Source: Nipponacmea schrenckii (Eukaryota > Mollusca > Gastropoda > Lottiidae). From it: 64,000 bases of DNA. Where the stretch lies: positions 39,915,106-39,979,105 of the forward strand of contig JAUJPP010000005.1 of assembly GCA_030562195.1 (NCBI GenBank), in the 5' to 3' direction. The notes under the pieces were generated by a model. It was given only the letters and a program-made list of their open reading frames with translations. It made no database searches and was not told where the DNA came from. The stretch's first letter is position 1, and every line of letters begins with the position of its first letter. The position numbers were made by a program, and so were the translations under genes. Positions 35,109-47,660 of this stretch are shown here, piece by piece.

Positions 35109-35318
35109 CTTGTATGTGTATTAGGGACATTGACGGCATTGAGTGGAACCATTCAAATTTTCAATCAGACATCTGTGGTTCCTGCAATTCCCAGAAAAAT
35201 AAGTGTTGTGTGAAATAAGGCCCATGAGCAATGGTTATATCACCTGACAATAGCAGGAACCACAGACGTCTGATTGCTGCAAATTGAAACAAACAGTGTC
35301 CCTGATATACATACAAAG
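35109..35318. mobile_element. Palindromic MITE, complete copy (family reference)
   Basis: The left end CTTGTATGTGTATTAGGGAC and the right end GTCCCTGATATACATACAAAG are inverted repeats. Further in, ATCAGACATCTGTGGTTCCTGC pairs with GCAGGAACCACAGACGTCTGAT (each given across two spans). The element is about 210 bp, encodes nothing, and can fold almost end to end. Related pieces are at 7497, 9727, 23395 and 37672. The superfamily cannot be named, because no clear target duplication is seen. Confidence 0.75.
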
Positions 35319-35951
35319 TTTTATTACACTACAGATCCTTTAATTTTCTTGGCCTTTCAATAATTTACAAGTTAATCTGCTTGTATCATAGATAAAATAT
35401 AATCCAGTTTGTTGTAATACAATCAATTGAAAAACTGTTTAAGAATTTTACAAAAGAATAAGTTAAACTTGAACAAGTACTCTGTAATATCAATAATAAA
35501 TTGATCTTTTATTATTTCTAAAAAACTCCAGAAGAAAGGTATATAATGTAAACTGATACAACACAATCAATGTGGTCAGATTAGAGGAAAGAAAGGAAGT
35601 TAAAAGGGAAGGAAATAAAGGTCTTTAGGGGTGTCAGGTAGACCAAAGGGAGATAATTCAGGACAGGTGTGAATTAGTTACAGATGGTTGGAGAAGTTCA
35701 CACAGAATTAGCCCTGTTTGAATAGACTTACACACCAATGAACGAGTGATTATAAATCAAATAATAATTGATTCTTTATTCCCTTTAGTCTGCTCTCTTT
35801 GTCTGTTGTATTTCTTTATAGAAAGTTGAACTCTTTTAACCTAAAGACAATTTTTTTTATCAAAATATGTTTGAACTATTTTTGTCTTCTTTGAACTATA
35901 AATGTAATCAATCTGAACATATTTGTTATCATTCTCTAACAACATTGTTTT

Positions 35952-36000
35952 GTAAATGAAATGAATGGAGTTTTACATCCTACTCTTCTGCAACTTATCA
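35952..36000 (-). mobile_element. SINE tail fragment
   Basis: GTAAATGAAATGAATGGAGT, then TTTACATCCTACTCTTCTGC, then AACTTAT: the 3' end of the SINE only. Confidence 0.6.
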
Positions 36001-37224
36001 TTGCTTTGTAGTTTGTTGTTCAAGTCAGGTTTTAAGCACCATCTCAATTCTTTGTCAAACAGTATATATAACATTACCTGAGCATGAGGCAACCCCATTT
36101 TATCACATCATTGTATTTAACTAAACGTAGACATGGAAATGAGAACAAAGTCTCTATATCGAGTGATCTGTTAGTTAGTCTATGTTATACAGGTCCAATA
36201 CACAAATCAAGTACTTTCAATCCAAAATGCAAAATGAAACCCGAAATCTACAACAACATATTGGTGGAACATTGGAAGCAGCTGAGAACTTTTCAAGCAC
36301 AAGTTCGAATCAGATCTAAATATAGAATAACTAGATAATATTACATCAACAGACTTATCATCTGTTATAAAAACACAGGTAATATTCAAGTGTATTTATC
36401 TGTTATAGATCCTTCATATACATTACTGTTCCTGTTTATTATACCTTGAAATTCAGACCATGAACATTCCTAATGCTTATTGTATTTAAATTTTCTAGTA
36501 TAATATATGAGCCAAAATACAAATTTCAAGTACAATTATTGTTTGAGATGACTTCTTCCTAGTTATATTTGAATTAGTAATGAAAAAGTTGATTTTCACA
36601 AACTGGGTAAATTTTCGGAAGTAAACTTTTGTTATCTAGTGAATCCAAATTTTCAAAAATTCAAAACAATATCAATAAAGTGAAACTCAGTATAAAGAAG
36701 ATTTGACTTACTTTAGACCTACAAATTATTATAAATTTCTAGTAATAGAGATCTATCTGGATGGAGATTTACATCTCAGTGCATCAGAATTAATAACTAG
36801 GTCATGTATTTCCATAGTGATGTTGGTAAAATAACCAGATATAACCATAACTTATCATCTGTCAAAACAACTCAATATTCAGGTGTATTTTCTTCTTTCT
36901 TATACACAACATTCCTGGCTTTTATCTTATTTTGCTATCTAGAATTGCAGACTATGAATTTTCTTGTATTTTCGTTTGTTACTCTTCAGTCCTAAATCAT
37001 ATATTGTGGTACATTGTTGTTATCATTTGTTAGTGAAATGATGAAATGAAATGATCAACTTGATTTGTACAATATTGTTGATATTAAATGAGCTCTTATG
37101 ATATGTTAAGTGTATTTATTTATGTGCCTAATGCCCCGGTTTCACATAGACAAATTTCTTACGAATTTTGGTAGTCGGAAGACTTTCGTAAGAGTTCGGG
37201 GAGTTTGGAAGATGAGTTAAAAAT

Positions 37225-37325
37225 GAGGAATAAATTCAGATGTGTCGGAAGCTTGTTACAACTGGTTTGAAATGTTGAAAACAGTTGTAAGAAGCTTCCG
37301 ACGCGTCCGAATTAAAAATTGATCG
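37225..37325. repeat. Fold-back element with a stem of 20 bp or more
   Basis: GTCGGAAGCTTGTTACAACT(G) at 37244-37264 pairs with (C)AGTTGTAAGAAGCTTCCGAC at 37282-37302 with one mismatch and a short loop. The pairing extends outward (AATTCAGATGTGTCGG against CCGACGCGTCCGAATT). GTCGGAAG and TCGTAAG motifs just upstream (37140-37200) suggest a larger decayed element with the CCCCGGTTTCACATAGAC end seen near 37133. Confidence 0.65.
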
Positions 37326-37671
37326 GAAGCAAGTCAGCTTTATCAAATGGAGCTGTACAATATTGTTGATATTAAATTAGCTCTTATGAACTGTTAGGTG
37401 TATCTATTATTGTGCTGAAATGAGTTCTATCAAATGATAAAGTATATTGTTGGCAGTATCAGCCTAGTGTTATGATCCAATACAGGTGTTATAAAAGATA
37501 TCTATAGTAAATATCTGATATTGACGCCAAGTCATTGATATTACATGGCAATACACGCCTTAAAATATGTTTTCCATTCAATAAATCAGAATCGCTAGAC
37601 ATCTAGTCTGATCTTGACTCAAAACAGGCTAAATCAAAACATCTATCTATCATAGATTAAGGTTTTTAAAT

Positions 37672-37770
37672 TTCTGGTGTATCAGAGACATTGATAGCAT
37701 CGATATGCACCATTCCAATTTTTAATCAGATGTCTATGGCGCTTGCAATTCCAAATTAAACTAACTAACA
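37672..37770 (+). mobile_element. Half copy of the palindromic MITE family
   Basis: GTATCAGAGACATTGATAGC, then CACCATTCCAATTTTTAATC, then AGATGTCTATGGCGCTTGCA: the left arm only. Confidence 0.6.
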
Positions 37771-38182
37771 GGGCAGTTCACTCAAGCAAAAACCTGACTT
37801 TGCCATTCTTTAAGATTGTACTACATGTACTTCAATTTTCCAATAGTAATATAGAGCCAAGATATGAAGGATCAAGTATCAAGGATCAACAATAGTTGTT
37901 CATTGTTAATTTATGTTCTGAAAATAGTGAAAATCTAAATGTAAAAACCTATTTTGTATCTTTATTATGTTACCCTGATTACCATTTCACTTTAAATTAT
38001 TGTGAAAACATTATTATTAAGTTTTAATAAACAAAGAATCCATTGAAATGAAATAACTAAAGTTTTCCATAAAATATGAGTAATTTCAGATAAGAATTGT
38101 AAGTTTGATTTGTGTTTCTTGGTTGACTGCATATTTACTATACAATAATAGCTTAATTAAAACACAAATTTTGGCTACCTAC

Positions 38183-39647
38183 CTCGAGAATTATTGCACA
38201 TGGAAGAATGCCTGGACGATTGTTGTAAACAAGGGAGAGAATTAGTAGCACCTAAATCCGAGAGATAGTCAGCGTCAGTGAACAGTCGACTGTTACGTTT
38301 TAATTTATTCAAAACATAATCCCAATCTTCCAAAGAATTCCACATATTAGCACAATCTTGACTATTTGTCACTTCTACTTTCTCATTAGCACTATCATCT
38401 TTCAGAGTTATTGCCCTTGTCGGTGAATTGTCACTGTTGCCTAGCAACATACTTTCCCGTTTACTTCTATCACAGAATGATTTGACATCACTAAAAATAT
38501 CACAGCTTGAAATACGTTTTAATTCGTTTATTACGTGAGATCTTCGATATCGCACACGCTCAAATTCACGTTCAAATTCAACAAAGTCTTCATCCGTGTT
38601 GAAAAAGTCTGAAAATGCCTCGTCAAATTCGATTGAGAATACATCATTTAGGGACGAATTTGAACTAAAGCGACTAGAAGGTTTATTACATTTGACCAAC
38701 CTATTAGCTGGATTGTCTGTCCAGTCATCTGGGTCGTCATCCAAATATTGACCCTTTTTAAACAGATCCATATCGGTTGAATTCCTCCGACTATGAATCG
38801 TCTCATACACTCTCTCAAACTCCTGGAAATGATCATCGACTGTTGGAGAATCCATGTTGGATTTCACACGGCGCTGCCTACTTAATAGTCCTGTTAAATT
38901 GGAAATTTGAAAATCTTCAAAATCTTCTTTTAATTTTCTACGTCCTAAACTAGAGAAACCGTCATGGCCGTTGCTATCTGATTGAAGGCAAGTTGTTGCT
39001 AGGAGATCAGTGTAGTCACCATTTTGTTGAGATCGTCTGCGTGAGAGAGGGGAGTGGGGTAATTTATAAGCTAAATATTCTCTGCTAGAGATCCTTGGAA
39101 CAGGAGCAAGTTTGGAGGTCTCTCGTATATGGATCCGTTTTGGAAGATGTTTCCACTCCAAGTTTTCAGAGTCTTTAGTAAAGACTTTACATTGATTAAC
39201 AGAATCCGCAGAATTTACAAATTCTGGTTTCGCAGGTTGTTTGTACACTGTTTCTGGTTCAACACGTTCTTTTAAAACATTCGACAGATAATTTTGATTT
39301 CTTTTTGGCACATCAGGTGGCGCTGTATTATTAACTCCCTTTTTTCTATCCTGACTATTTCGTCTGCCTCGACTTGGTTTCCTTGTTAACAGGGGAGTTA
39401 ACTCTATATCTAAACAATCGTCATCAACTTCGCGCTTTAAACGGCGGAAATCACGTAGATCTTGTTTGAAATCCTCAAAATCTTGTGCGTCTTGGAATCC
39501 ATGTTGTAAATAACTATATTTGGAAGAGTTTTTTAAATCCTGGAAATTAACGTTAAAAATATCACCTGGTTGAGATAAACGCACGTTTCCTGAATTTTGA
39601 TTAATTTCATTATTCGAATGCCGTGCGGTACAGTTACTTAGTTCCAT
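38183..39647 (-). CDS. RASSF1/5: RASSF alternative first exon A': 488-residue disordered N-terminus
   Basis: ATG at 39645-39647 has an in-frame TGA nine bases upstream, which supports a true start. The frame is open for 488 codons plus 1 nt to a donor CGAG|GTAGGT. It ends in phase 1, exactly like exon A, so it can splice to exon B (G|AC = Asp) and give an 864-aa RASSF lacking the first half of C1. No known domain is seen. The protein is polar, probably disordered, with acidic-aromatic clusters each followed by basic runs (about 56-72, 242-260, 273-288, 354-378). There are many R-x-x-S sites, including two H-x-R-x-x-S (173-178, 285-290). A separate intronic gene, or a cassette exon, is possible but less likely. 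Transcript evidence would decide. Confidence 0.78.
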
Positions 39648-39764
39648 TACTTCTCACACCAGAAACAAATCTATTATCTTGTGTGGAACTCATTTTCACT
39701 GGTAGCAGCCACAGTCAGTTGGCTGGCTGTCAAGTATGAGTTCTACTCTAGTTATTGGTTGGTT

Positions 39765-40175
39765 AAGGTAGGGTATATCAGTCGTATTCCACAGAATAGG
39801 TAGGGTATATCACTCCTATTCCACAGTATAGGTAGGGTATATAAGCGTTCTAGTATACTATAGATAAAGTATATTCCTGCACTATACAAGTAACTCTTAC
39901 ATCACAAAGAAAGGTGAGGTGTGTTAATACATATTAACTTCTTCCATACAGGGGTATATGGCTCCATTTCTCAGTAAAAGGTATGGTTTATTGGCTATAT
40001 TCCACAGTATAGGTAGGGTATATAATAAAAATAGTATATAGGTCTATTTCTGCATTAATCTCTTACATCACAAAGAAAGGTGAGGTGCTTACAGGGGTAT
40101 ATTGCTTGTATTCCACAGTAAAGGTAGGTATATTGGCTGTATACCACAGTAAAAAGTGTAATATATAGGCTTATG
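39765..40175. repeat. Degenerate repeat just upstream of exon A'
   Basis: GGTAGGGTATAT and TATTCCACAGTATAGGTAGG recur six or more times with variants. ACATCACAAAGAAAGGTGAG followed by GTG is present twice (about 39900 and 40068). On the minus strand these supply repeated ATATACCC blocks in what would be the promoter region of exon A'. No clear TATA or initiator can be chosen. Confidence 0.6.
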
Positions 40176-40721
40176 CCCGACTATACACTGAGTTAAAACA
40201 CTAAACTCTAAAAGTACAAAATTTTAAAATAAATCCTTTAAAACACAAATCTTATGTAAATATATCTTCTATAAAAGTTTTATGCTTGTTTAAGTTCATA
40301 AGTAAAAAATCCAAAATATTGAAATATTACTGAAATATAATGTTTTCAAAATATATATAAAGTATAGATAACACCTCCAAAAAGAAGTTCACAGCATGTT
40401 TAACTCACAATCTACGACCAATTTTGAAAAAAGAGAAATATCTAGGTCTGTATGCCACATAAAACAATTTGAAGTGTTTCCACCTTCAACTGAACACAAT
40501 AACAGAACTTCTTTAACACCTGGCGTTCATTTTACACAGAACTGGAGGTAACCATAACATAACAGATTCATTCAGATAACACAAAGGTTTTTCCTCTTTC
40601 CTTCCTTCTGAGTCTTCTGTTATATCAGAATAGAACTAATAGGTTCAGTTTTCATCACAATTTCTCATTGCTGTCAACGAATCCATTGATAATGCATCAA
40701 ATTGAAGCAAGAAAATACAAG

Positions 40722-40850
40722 TTATATCCCAAATTCTGGTTCCAATATCAGAATGGGTGGCGTAGGAAAAACACAGGGTTATATTTCAATTCTGGTTCCA
40801 ATATCAGGATGGAGTCATAAGAAAACACAGGGTTATTCCAATTCTGGTTG
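40722..40850. repeat. Short tandem repeat, about 60 bp, two to three copies
   Basis: GTTATATCCCAAATTCTGGT, then TCCAATATCAGAATGG, then GAAAAACACAGG repeats as GTTATATTTCAATTCTGGTT, and once more in part. Confidence 0.6.
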
Positions 40851-43800
40851 ACTATTTAGATCTATATTAACAGGTACTCCTAGTTTTAACAGTATTCGTC
40901 TATTATATTCACTTTAAACCTGTTTGATTATGAGTAAATTAAGATATAAAATATCAGTGGTATAAGTATTGTCTATTGACAGGTATCCCACAACAATAAC
41001 CTAAATTTTAGCTGTTTTCAGTAAACATTTGTTTTTAAGTTCACACTTACAACTTTAGTATAATTTGATATGATGATTAATCCATATTATAGAGCACATG
41101 TTACAGATTTCAACCTAGAAAATAATATTCATCAAAATTATACTAGTTCATATTTAAACAATTTATATTATTGACTTAAGTGAATCAAGATTTAAATATT
41201 ATAAGAAATAAATCAAGTTCAACATTATCTAATTTCCAAAACAAAATCTTAGCCTAGAGATAAAAACTCAATCATGCTGATATGTATTTCAATGGCTTAA
41301 ACTTCCTGGAATTCCACAGACTTATGCTTAATTTTTTCATAAATTTCCCCTGGATAATCAAGTTCCATAAAATATACAAGACAAAAAGCAAAACTTTGGA
41401 TGTGCTTAATTAAAGACAAAACAAAGAAGTGATTTTCAACAAAAGCATGTAAATAATTCAACTAGAATTCCATAAGTTTCCTTTGAAAACCAACCAACAT
41501 ACTAGACAAATTCAAGATGAAAAAAAAAACAACCCGAAAACAGTATGACAATAACTTAACTAGAATCCAAAAATCTGTTTCCCTGAATCACCTAAAAATC
41601 AAGAAAAATCCATTAAACAGAATATAAAACTAAATACCTTGTATACACCTGAGAAACCCCTGATAAATCCAGGCTGATAAGAGAGAGGTATTAACCATCA
41701 CTATACATGCTTCACTAACTTTTAAAATACCTCACTGCACAGACAGAATATCTCATTACCAATCCCCCAGTACTCTATTAAACTTGACATGGAAAACTTG
41801 GTATAAAATTTCAACATTTAACTACATACAGGCTCTATAAATAAACCAATCATCTATGATTTTTAACTATTTAACAGTACAAAATATCAAATTGCAAATT
41901 TCTGAGATAGATCTAATTTGAAGAAATTATCTCCTTTTATCTCCTTTTTTAAAACCTCAAACTTATATATAATGTATCATTAAAATAATAAAGAATGTTC
42001 ATCAAACTGTCAGATTTAAAGTTGAAAGTTAAATTTCAAATTGTACTGTTGACTTGAAATTTATTCAAGCAGTGAGGCATATAAATAAAACCCTTTGTAA
42101 AATCACCTCTTACATTGCCTATCCTTTCATCTAGAGCAGTCACAAGTCTCTACTTCTTTAAATAGTAAAGTCTAAGTTTTCATGACTTACAATAAAATAT
42201 TATCACAGTTTTTCCTTTGTTAATATAATGTTTAAGTTCAGTTTTTAAAAATATCTTGTTAAAACCCAGTACAAGTGATATCTTGTTATAAGATAAAGGT
42301 ATTTCAAATTATCTCCCTTACAATCTTTAATTACTTCATACTAGCTGCTAGTATTTAATTCATCCCTCGACATAAACGAATCCCAAATTCATCTGACATT
42401 ATCAATTCCTTATTAAAAAAAAAATTGGCACACCCTCCCTTTAATAACATGCTGTACTTCTTATCTTTCCAACATCCTGTGTACCCACTGATTAAATTGA
42501 TATTGACCTTGAACACTGAACACCTAAATACAGAAAGTTAACACTGATAATCTATGATACACCCAAGATTCTACTATAAAACACTGTATCAATATCTGAC
42601 ACTGCTGATAAACTGATCATCATTTCAGAATAATTCTGATAACTCTGGATTTTATCTGTATACTATTTAATATCCTTTCCCTGGTACTCTTATACTTCTT
42701 GATATCACATACTTTATACCTTATGTATGTCCAATATCCTTTCTTTATCCATGTCTAATAATCCCGATAACCAGTCACCTATTTCTAGAGTCAATCTAAT
42801 TACACCTTAATTAATGAATTAATTAACTGATCTGAAATTAATCCAGCAGTATTTTCAATATTCATAATACCATTTACAATATATACTGTAAATTAATCTA
42901 GGTCAAGATTCCAAATCATGAAAGATATAGTCTTCATTCAGCCTTGTTTTCACTGGAATCTTTAGAATCACTGTTCAATGTACTTTGATCACAGAAACAT
43001 TTCATTAGTATATACTTTCAATTTAACATCCACTTGCCTTTAGCTGTGAATAGATGAGGTACCTTACAATGTCAGATGTCTGGTCCAGAATTATCTCTAC
43101 AGTAGTAAATTGTAGAAGCGAATGGTGTCTACATTGTGTCCAGATCTGTACTCTGTTTATTCTCTGCTTATTTACTACTGTATCAATAGATACCAATGTA
43201 CCTCATCTATTTACAGTTTAAGAGCTTACCTGACATCTCTATAATACACCTAAATAAGACTGTATATATATATATATATATCTTATCCATCTATTGCTTC
43301 CTGTACTATTTCCTGCTTTATTGATTTTACACCTATATATTCTACTTATCACCTTCTGGTTTTCAATATCACTATATTTTACTTCAACAGGTCTAGTCAT
43401 TAGTTCTACTGATCTAGTCTACCTTGTATCTGTAAGTATTTCATCAATAATAGATCACAAACTAGCATTCGTCACAAAATACAAGTTCATTTGACAATCA
43501 CCTTCACAATGTTAATTACCTACAATAATCTACATCTTATAAGTGGATACAAAACAAAATAGTTATTTTGTGAAAAGTATATGAAGCAATACCAACTCAT
43601 TCAAAACATAACACCTCATCTATTATATATTTCTTATATAACTCTATAACCCTCTGTTGAATTTCATACACAAATGAATATAATACAATTAAAAACTAAG
43701 TTAGCATACAAAAACAATTGTATAGGTTCTAGAAAAGATAATGAACACTTCCAGACCATTCTAAAGCAATACCAACATATCCAAAACATACATAAAATTA

Positions 43801-46402
43801 TCTATGATTCTAACCTAACTCACTCACTTTGTGTTGTGATACCTTCACAAATAACTATATATATTCAAATTTAAACACTCATCTAATCAAGTTTCAGGAC
43901 AATTCCTATAAAACACCAACACATCCATAGTTCTTGTTAGCCTGATTAAACCAGTGCTTCTCGGACATGTGCTACAGATGTGACATAAACACCTTAAGGA
44001 ATATATTTTTGGATCGCGAGTTTAAAATTTTCACCCTACCAAAAGTTAAATATCTTCTTGAATAACTAAACCACCTTATGTTGTTTAAGCTGCATTCACA
44101 AATGAATAAACCTTTATGAAAGCCAAGCACAATATTTACCTAACATTCATACAACATGTACTAAATAGCTACATAGATATGTCACCTTTTATCTGACCCC
44201 ATATAACCTGTATCCTAATTCAAATCATACTGATAAATTCACACAATTGGGTCAATCACAATGATAATTCAAATTCACCTACAATTTTAACACGTTTCAG
44301 TGGCTTTACTCCCATCACTAAACGATTTGTTGAAATATTCAACCACTAAAACAATTTGAAACTCAATTTAACCACTTCTAATCTACATCTTGGATTGATA
44401 TTATATTAAGAAACTCTAAAACAAAATGAATGCATTTGACTCAAAATTTGTTTTTGACACAAGATACACATAGGGATTGTCTCTATTTTGTTAAATCAGA
44501 GATGCAGATTTAACAACAAGGCTCTGATGAAAACACAGCTTATAAGTCTCTTTTCCTTTATCATCTAGTTAAATAAGTCAAACAACCCTTAGGAAATAAA
44601 ACACAAACATTACACTTTGACTGGAGGTTATGGCAACATACCTGTGCCTTCGTAGCATTGCTTTAACTGCAATGTTTCAACCTTTAATTAGGCCTACTAA
44701 GAAAATATTGTTCTTATATATTTCAGATTATGGATTTTCAATTCATATATTGTTCAACTGCCCAAAAATACTCCCAATAGAGAGAATGCCTTTGCCTTTG
44801 CTTCTGTAACATTACTTACATAACCCAGTTACAACCTAGAATTTCTCCATTGCATCACAAACCACAGATATCCTTGTCAAAACACCTACAAGTTAACACA
44901 TCCCTGATCAGAAATTAAACAGTGAATAAAAAACTATGACTCATTCAGGTTGGTTATTCATTCAGGAAATCTGAACAATATCAAACAATATCGAATGATC
45001 TTTATCAAACTTACTCACTCACCTTTCGTCATTTTAAACTTTATGGATTTGAGGTCGAGTTCCTTTTTAGATGATATAATTAAAGATCTGTTCCTCTCTA
45101 GAGACTAGACATTTATTTATCTTAATTCTTAACCAACTTAAATTTCTCCATTCACAAAACTTGTCATGCAGATCAAGACTAGTATTAAAACAGACCAGAA
45201 GTCAACAATTTTACGATTTGATTAACGGTTTTCTAGTTATTGCCCTTGACTTAGTAAATAAGTCTTTTAATAATTACTTAGTTTAATGAATGTAACATCT
45301 TATTTTAATCTTAAGGGGTTGATGAACTCTTATCAGTTTGAGAAGTGTTTTTCAACAATTAAACTTAGTTTAATGATCTTATACAGAGATTCTATTCTTT
45401 ACTCATGGCACCTGGTAAGTCTAATATACTCTTATAAACCAAGTTTTAGACATTAAATTCTATGTCCATTCAAAGAGGTAGCATACCTTTAAGATCAATG
45501 TATCCATCAGTCAAGACCATTCACATATAAAACAAATAGACTACTAGGCCTACCCTTGACCCAGTGAAAGACAGAGTCTCAAACAATCCTAAACCTGGCT
45601 GTAAACAATGTTAATCTTCTATTATCACACCTGATTGATCTCAAGATAATCCCTAATTAATCCCCTTCAATCCTAATCCATTAAAAAAATTTCTTTTGGA
45701 TCGAACTCTGTTCAGTGCTTTAAAATCAATGAAAGTGACAAGAGTGTTTCTGATTACAATCCTCAGCAGTACATGTAGATGTAGATTAAACCTCTATAAG
45801 GTAATTTATTCATACAACCCAACTTATAACATAAATAGTATGAAGTCCATTAAACAATTAGGCAGCACATTTCTTTAATATTCTGTAAGACATTCAGAAC
45901 AAGACTACGAAATGAAGTTGAACAAAAGTATGAACCATTAAAAAATTAAAAACAAAACTATATACAACTATTTAAGCAAATAATTCTGTAATAGTTCTTT
46001 AAATGAAGCCAGATCAAAACTATACAATATACAGCCACAGATAAATCCATTACAATTCACAACTGAACAACTATATTAGACATATTTATTTCTAAACTTT
46101 ATCTCTAATTTTAACTTTATAAAACCTGCATTATAAGGAAGAAAATACTAGACAAATCTTGAAATTTCACTATTGACTTACACACGTAATGAACTCCGCA
46201 TAAAACCTCAACTATCATGAAAGAGGCAATATTTAAATAGAGCCCAGGATCTGAAATGATGGTGTAAATTCTCTTTGTTCAGTAGAAGAATGTCAATCAT
46301 GTAGGAATTCAGGGAATGCATTATACTGGTAAACTGAATTCAGCATGCTGTCCTTTTCACAACTTCTTGTTAAATTCTTATCCTTATTAGGGTGTGCAAC
46401 GA

Positions 46403-47660
46403 CACCCTTTTAAACAACGTTTCCACTTAGAATTGTGAAGTAAAGCCAGCTTTCAAGCTAGCTTTATTGCCGAACACACTGTGTTTCCACATAGTTTATC
46501 TGGTTCCAGAATCACTTTAGTTTCAATCTTAAAAGTGGCACATTATTGAAAGCTTGCGATTTACAAGACTACCAATGTTGCCCATGCGATCGTAAAACTA
46601 TTACAAGAAAAAGCCAGCTTTCATTTGGCCCTTGATAATCTGTATTTCAATAATTTTCAAATATCAACACAATATCACTATTTTTATACACATGGCAAGA
46701 AAACCAAAGATAAAAGAAAAACTCAAATAACAATGACAAAATCGTATTCATAATATCCATCCATTACAAACTGTCTTATACCTTGACATCATTTGCCACT
46801 CTTGTATAACACCCTAGACAGAGAAAGACTGTAAACAATATGACTTACACATAAAAATACTAGTTTTAGTCGGCCTTTCATATCGGGCTGCCCTGAAAAT
46901 AGTATACTTCCTAAGGAAAAGTTCATATCCTTTTAACAATTAACATAAATAACCTTTCTGACTTGTAAATAATCCCACATGTTTTAATCAGAATACTTTC
47001 TGACAAGAGATTGCATGAACACACATCACATGGTCCTAAAAATAGAATAAAAATTATCTTCTTATCTCTGGGCCTCGATTAACCTTCTGATAAAACCAAC
47101 ATAAAAATATCACATAAAATATGTCTTCAAATCATGTCTAATCTCCCATGAGTAAAGTTTCTATTGAAACTATTAAACTTGCCTTTGTGTGAACTCAACT
47201 TTATAACTTAAAGAAAAGTTGAATTGAAATAAAGCGGAGTTTTATTTCCTATTTATCTGTTAATTCTTTCATGTTATATCAAAACACAGGGCATTATTTG
47301 TTACAACTAAATCATAATATATAATATCTACACTTCATACTTCACAATCTTTAGTGAGAAATAAAAAAGAAAAGTTGAAAGAAAGTGGTTTTAAGAGTGA
47401 AGGAGTTAAGAAGTTCCTAAAAACTTCTAGGTAAGCACTGGCTTAGGTAATGAAAATAAGATATGCTAGATAAGGTGGAGTTCACAAGGTTATTTTTCTT
47501 TCTACTTTTGTGTTCCCTCGTAAGAATATAACCACGTTTCCATTGAGAATTGTGAATTAAAGGCAGTTTTATTGCCAAAGACGCTGCTGAATGAGAAGAG
47601 TGAGGTTTTCCGTTCCCAAACCATAATGGTAATTTAAGTAAAGGAAACACACAAAAGCTA
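46403..47660. repeat. Two copies of an unclassified dispersed repeat
   Basis: Copy 1 (about 46420-46480) has CGTTTCCACTTAGAATTGTG, then AAGTAAAGCCAGCTT, then TTTATTGCCGAA. Copy 2 (about 47528-47585) has CGTTTCCATTGAGAATTGTG, then AATTAAAGGCAG, then TTTTATTGCCAAA. A SINE tail fragment lies between them near 47221-47270. Element ends are unclear. Confidence 0.45.

Larger units (their letters stand above)
21635..38182. other. RASSF intron between exon B and alternative first exon A'
   Basis: 16.5 kb without a coding exon that fits the phase-1 junction. The content is mostly AT-rich DNA and repeats: SINE copies and tails, palindromic MITEs, the 43-bp minisatellite (31489-33206), a degenerate tandem repeat (25790-26130) and a fold-back (37225-37325). 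CA/TG-rich stretches around 21780-22080 look like decayed simple sequence. Small open frames here show no domain. Confidence 0.65.

Noticed and set aside
38648..38836. 62-codon minus-strand frame inside exon A'
   Set aside because: It is an out-of-frame shadow of the 488-codon frame.
38183..39647. Exon A' as an independent single-exon gene
   Set aside because: The frame runs only two codons past a strong GAG|GTAGGT donor. The phase matches exon A, and strand and position fit an alternative RASSF first exon better. It is not fully excluded.
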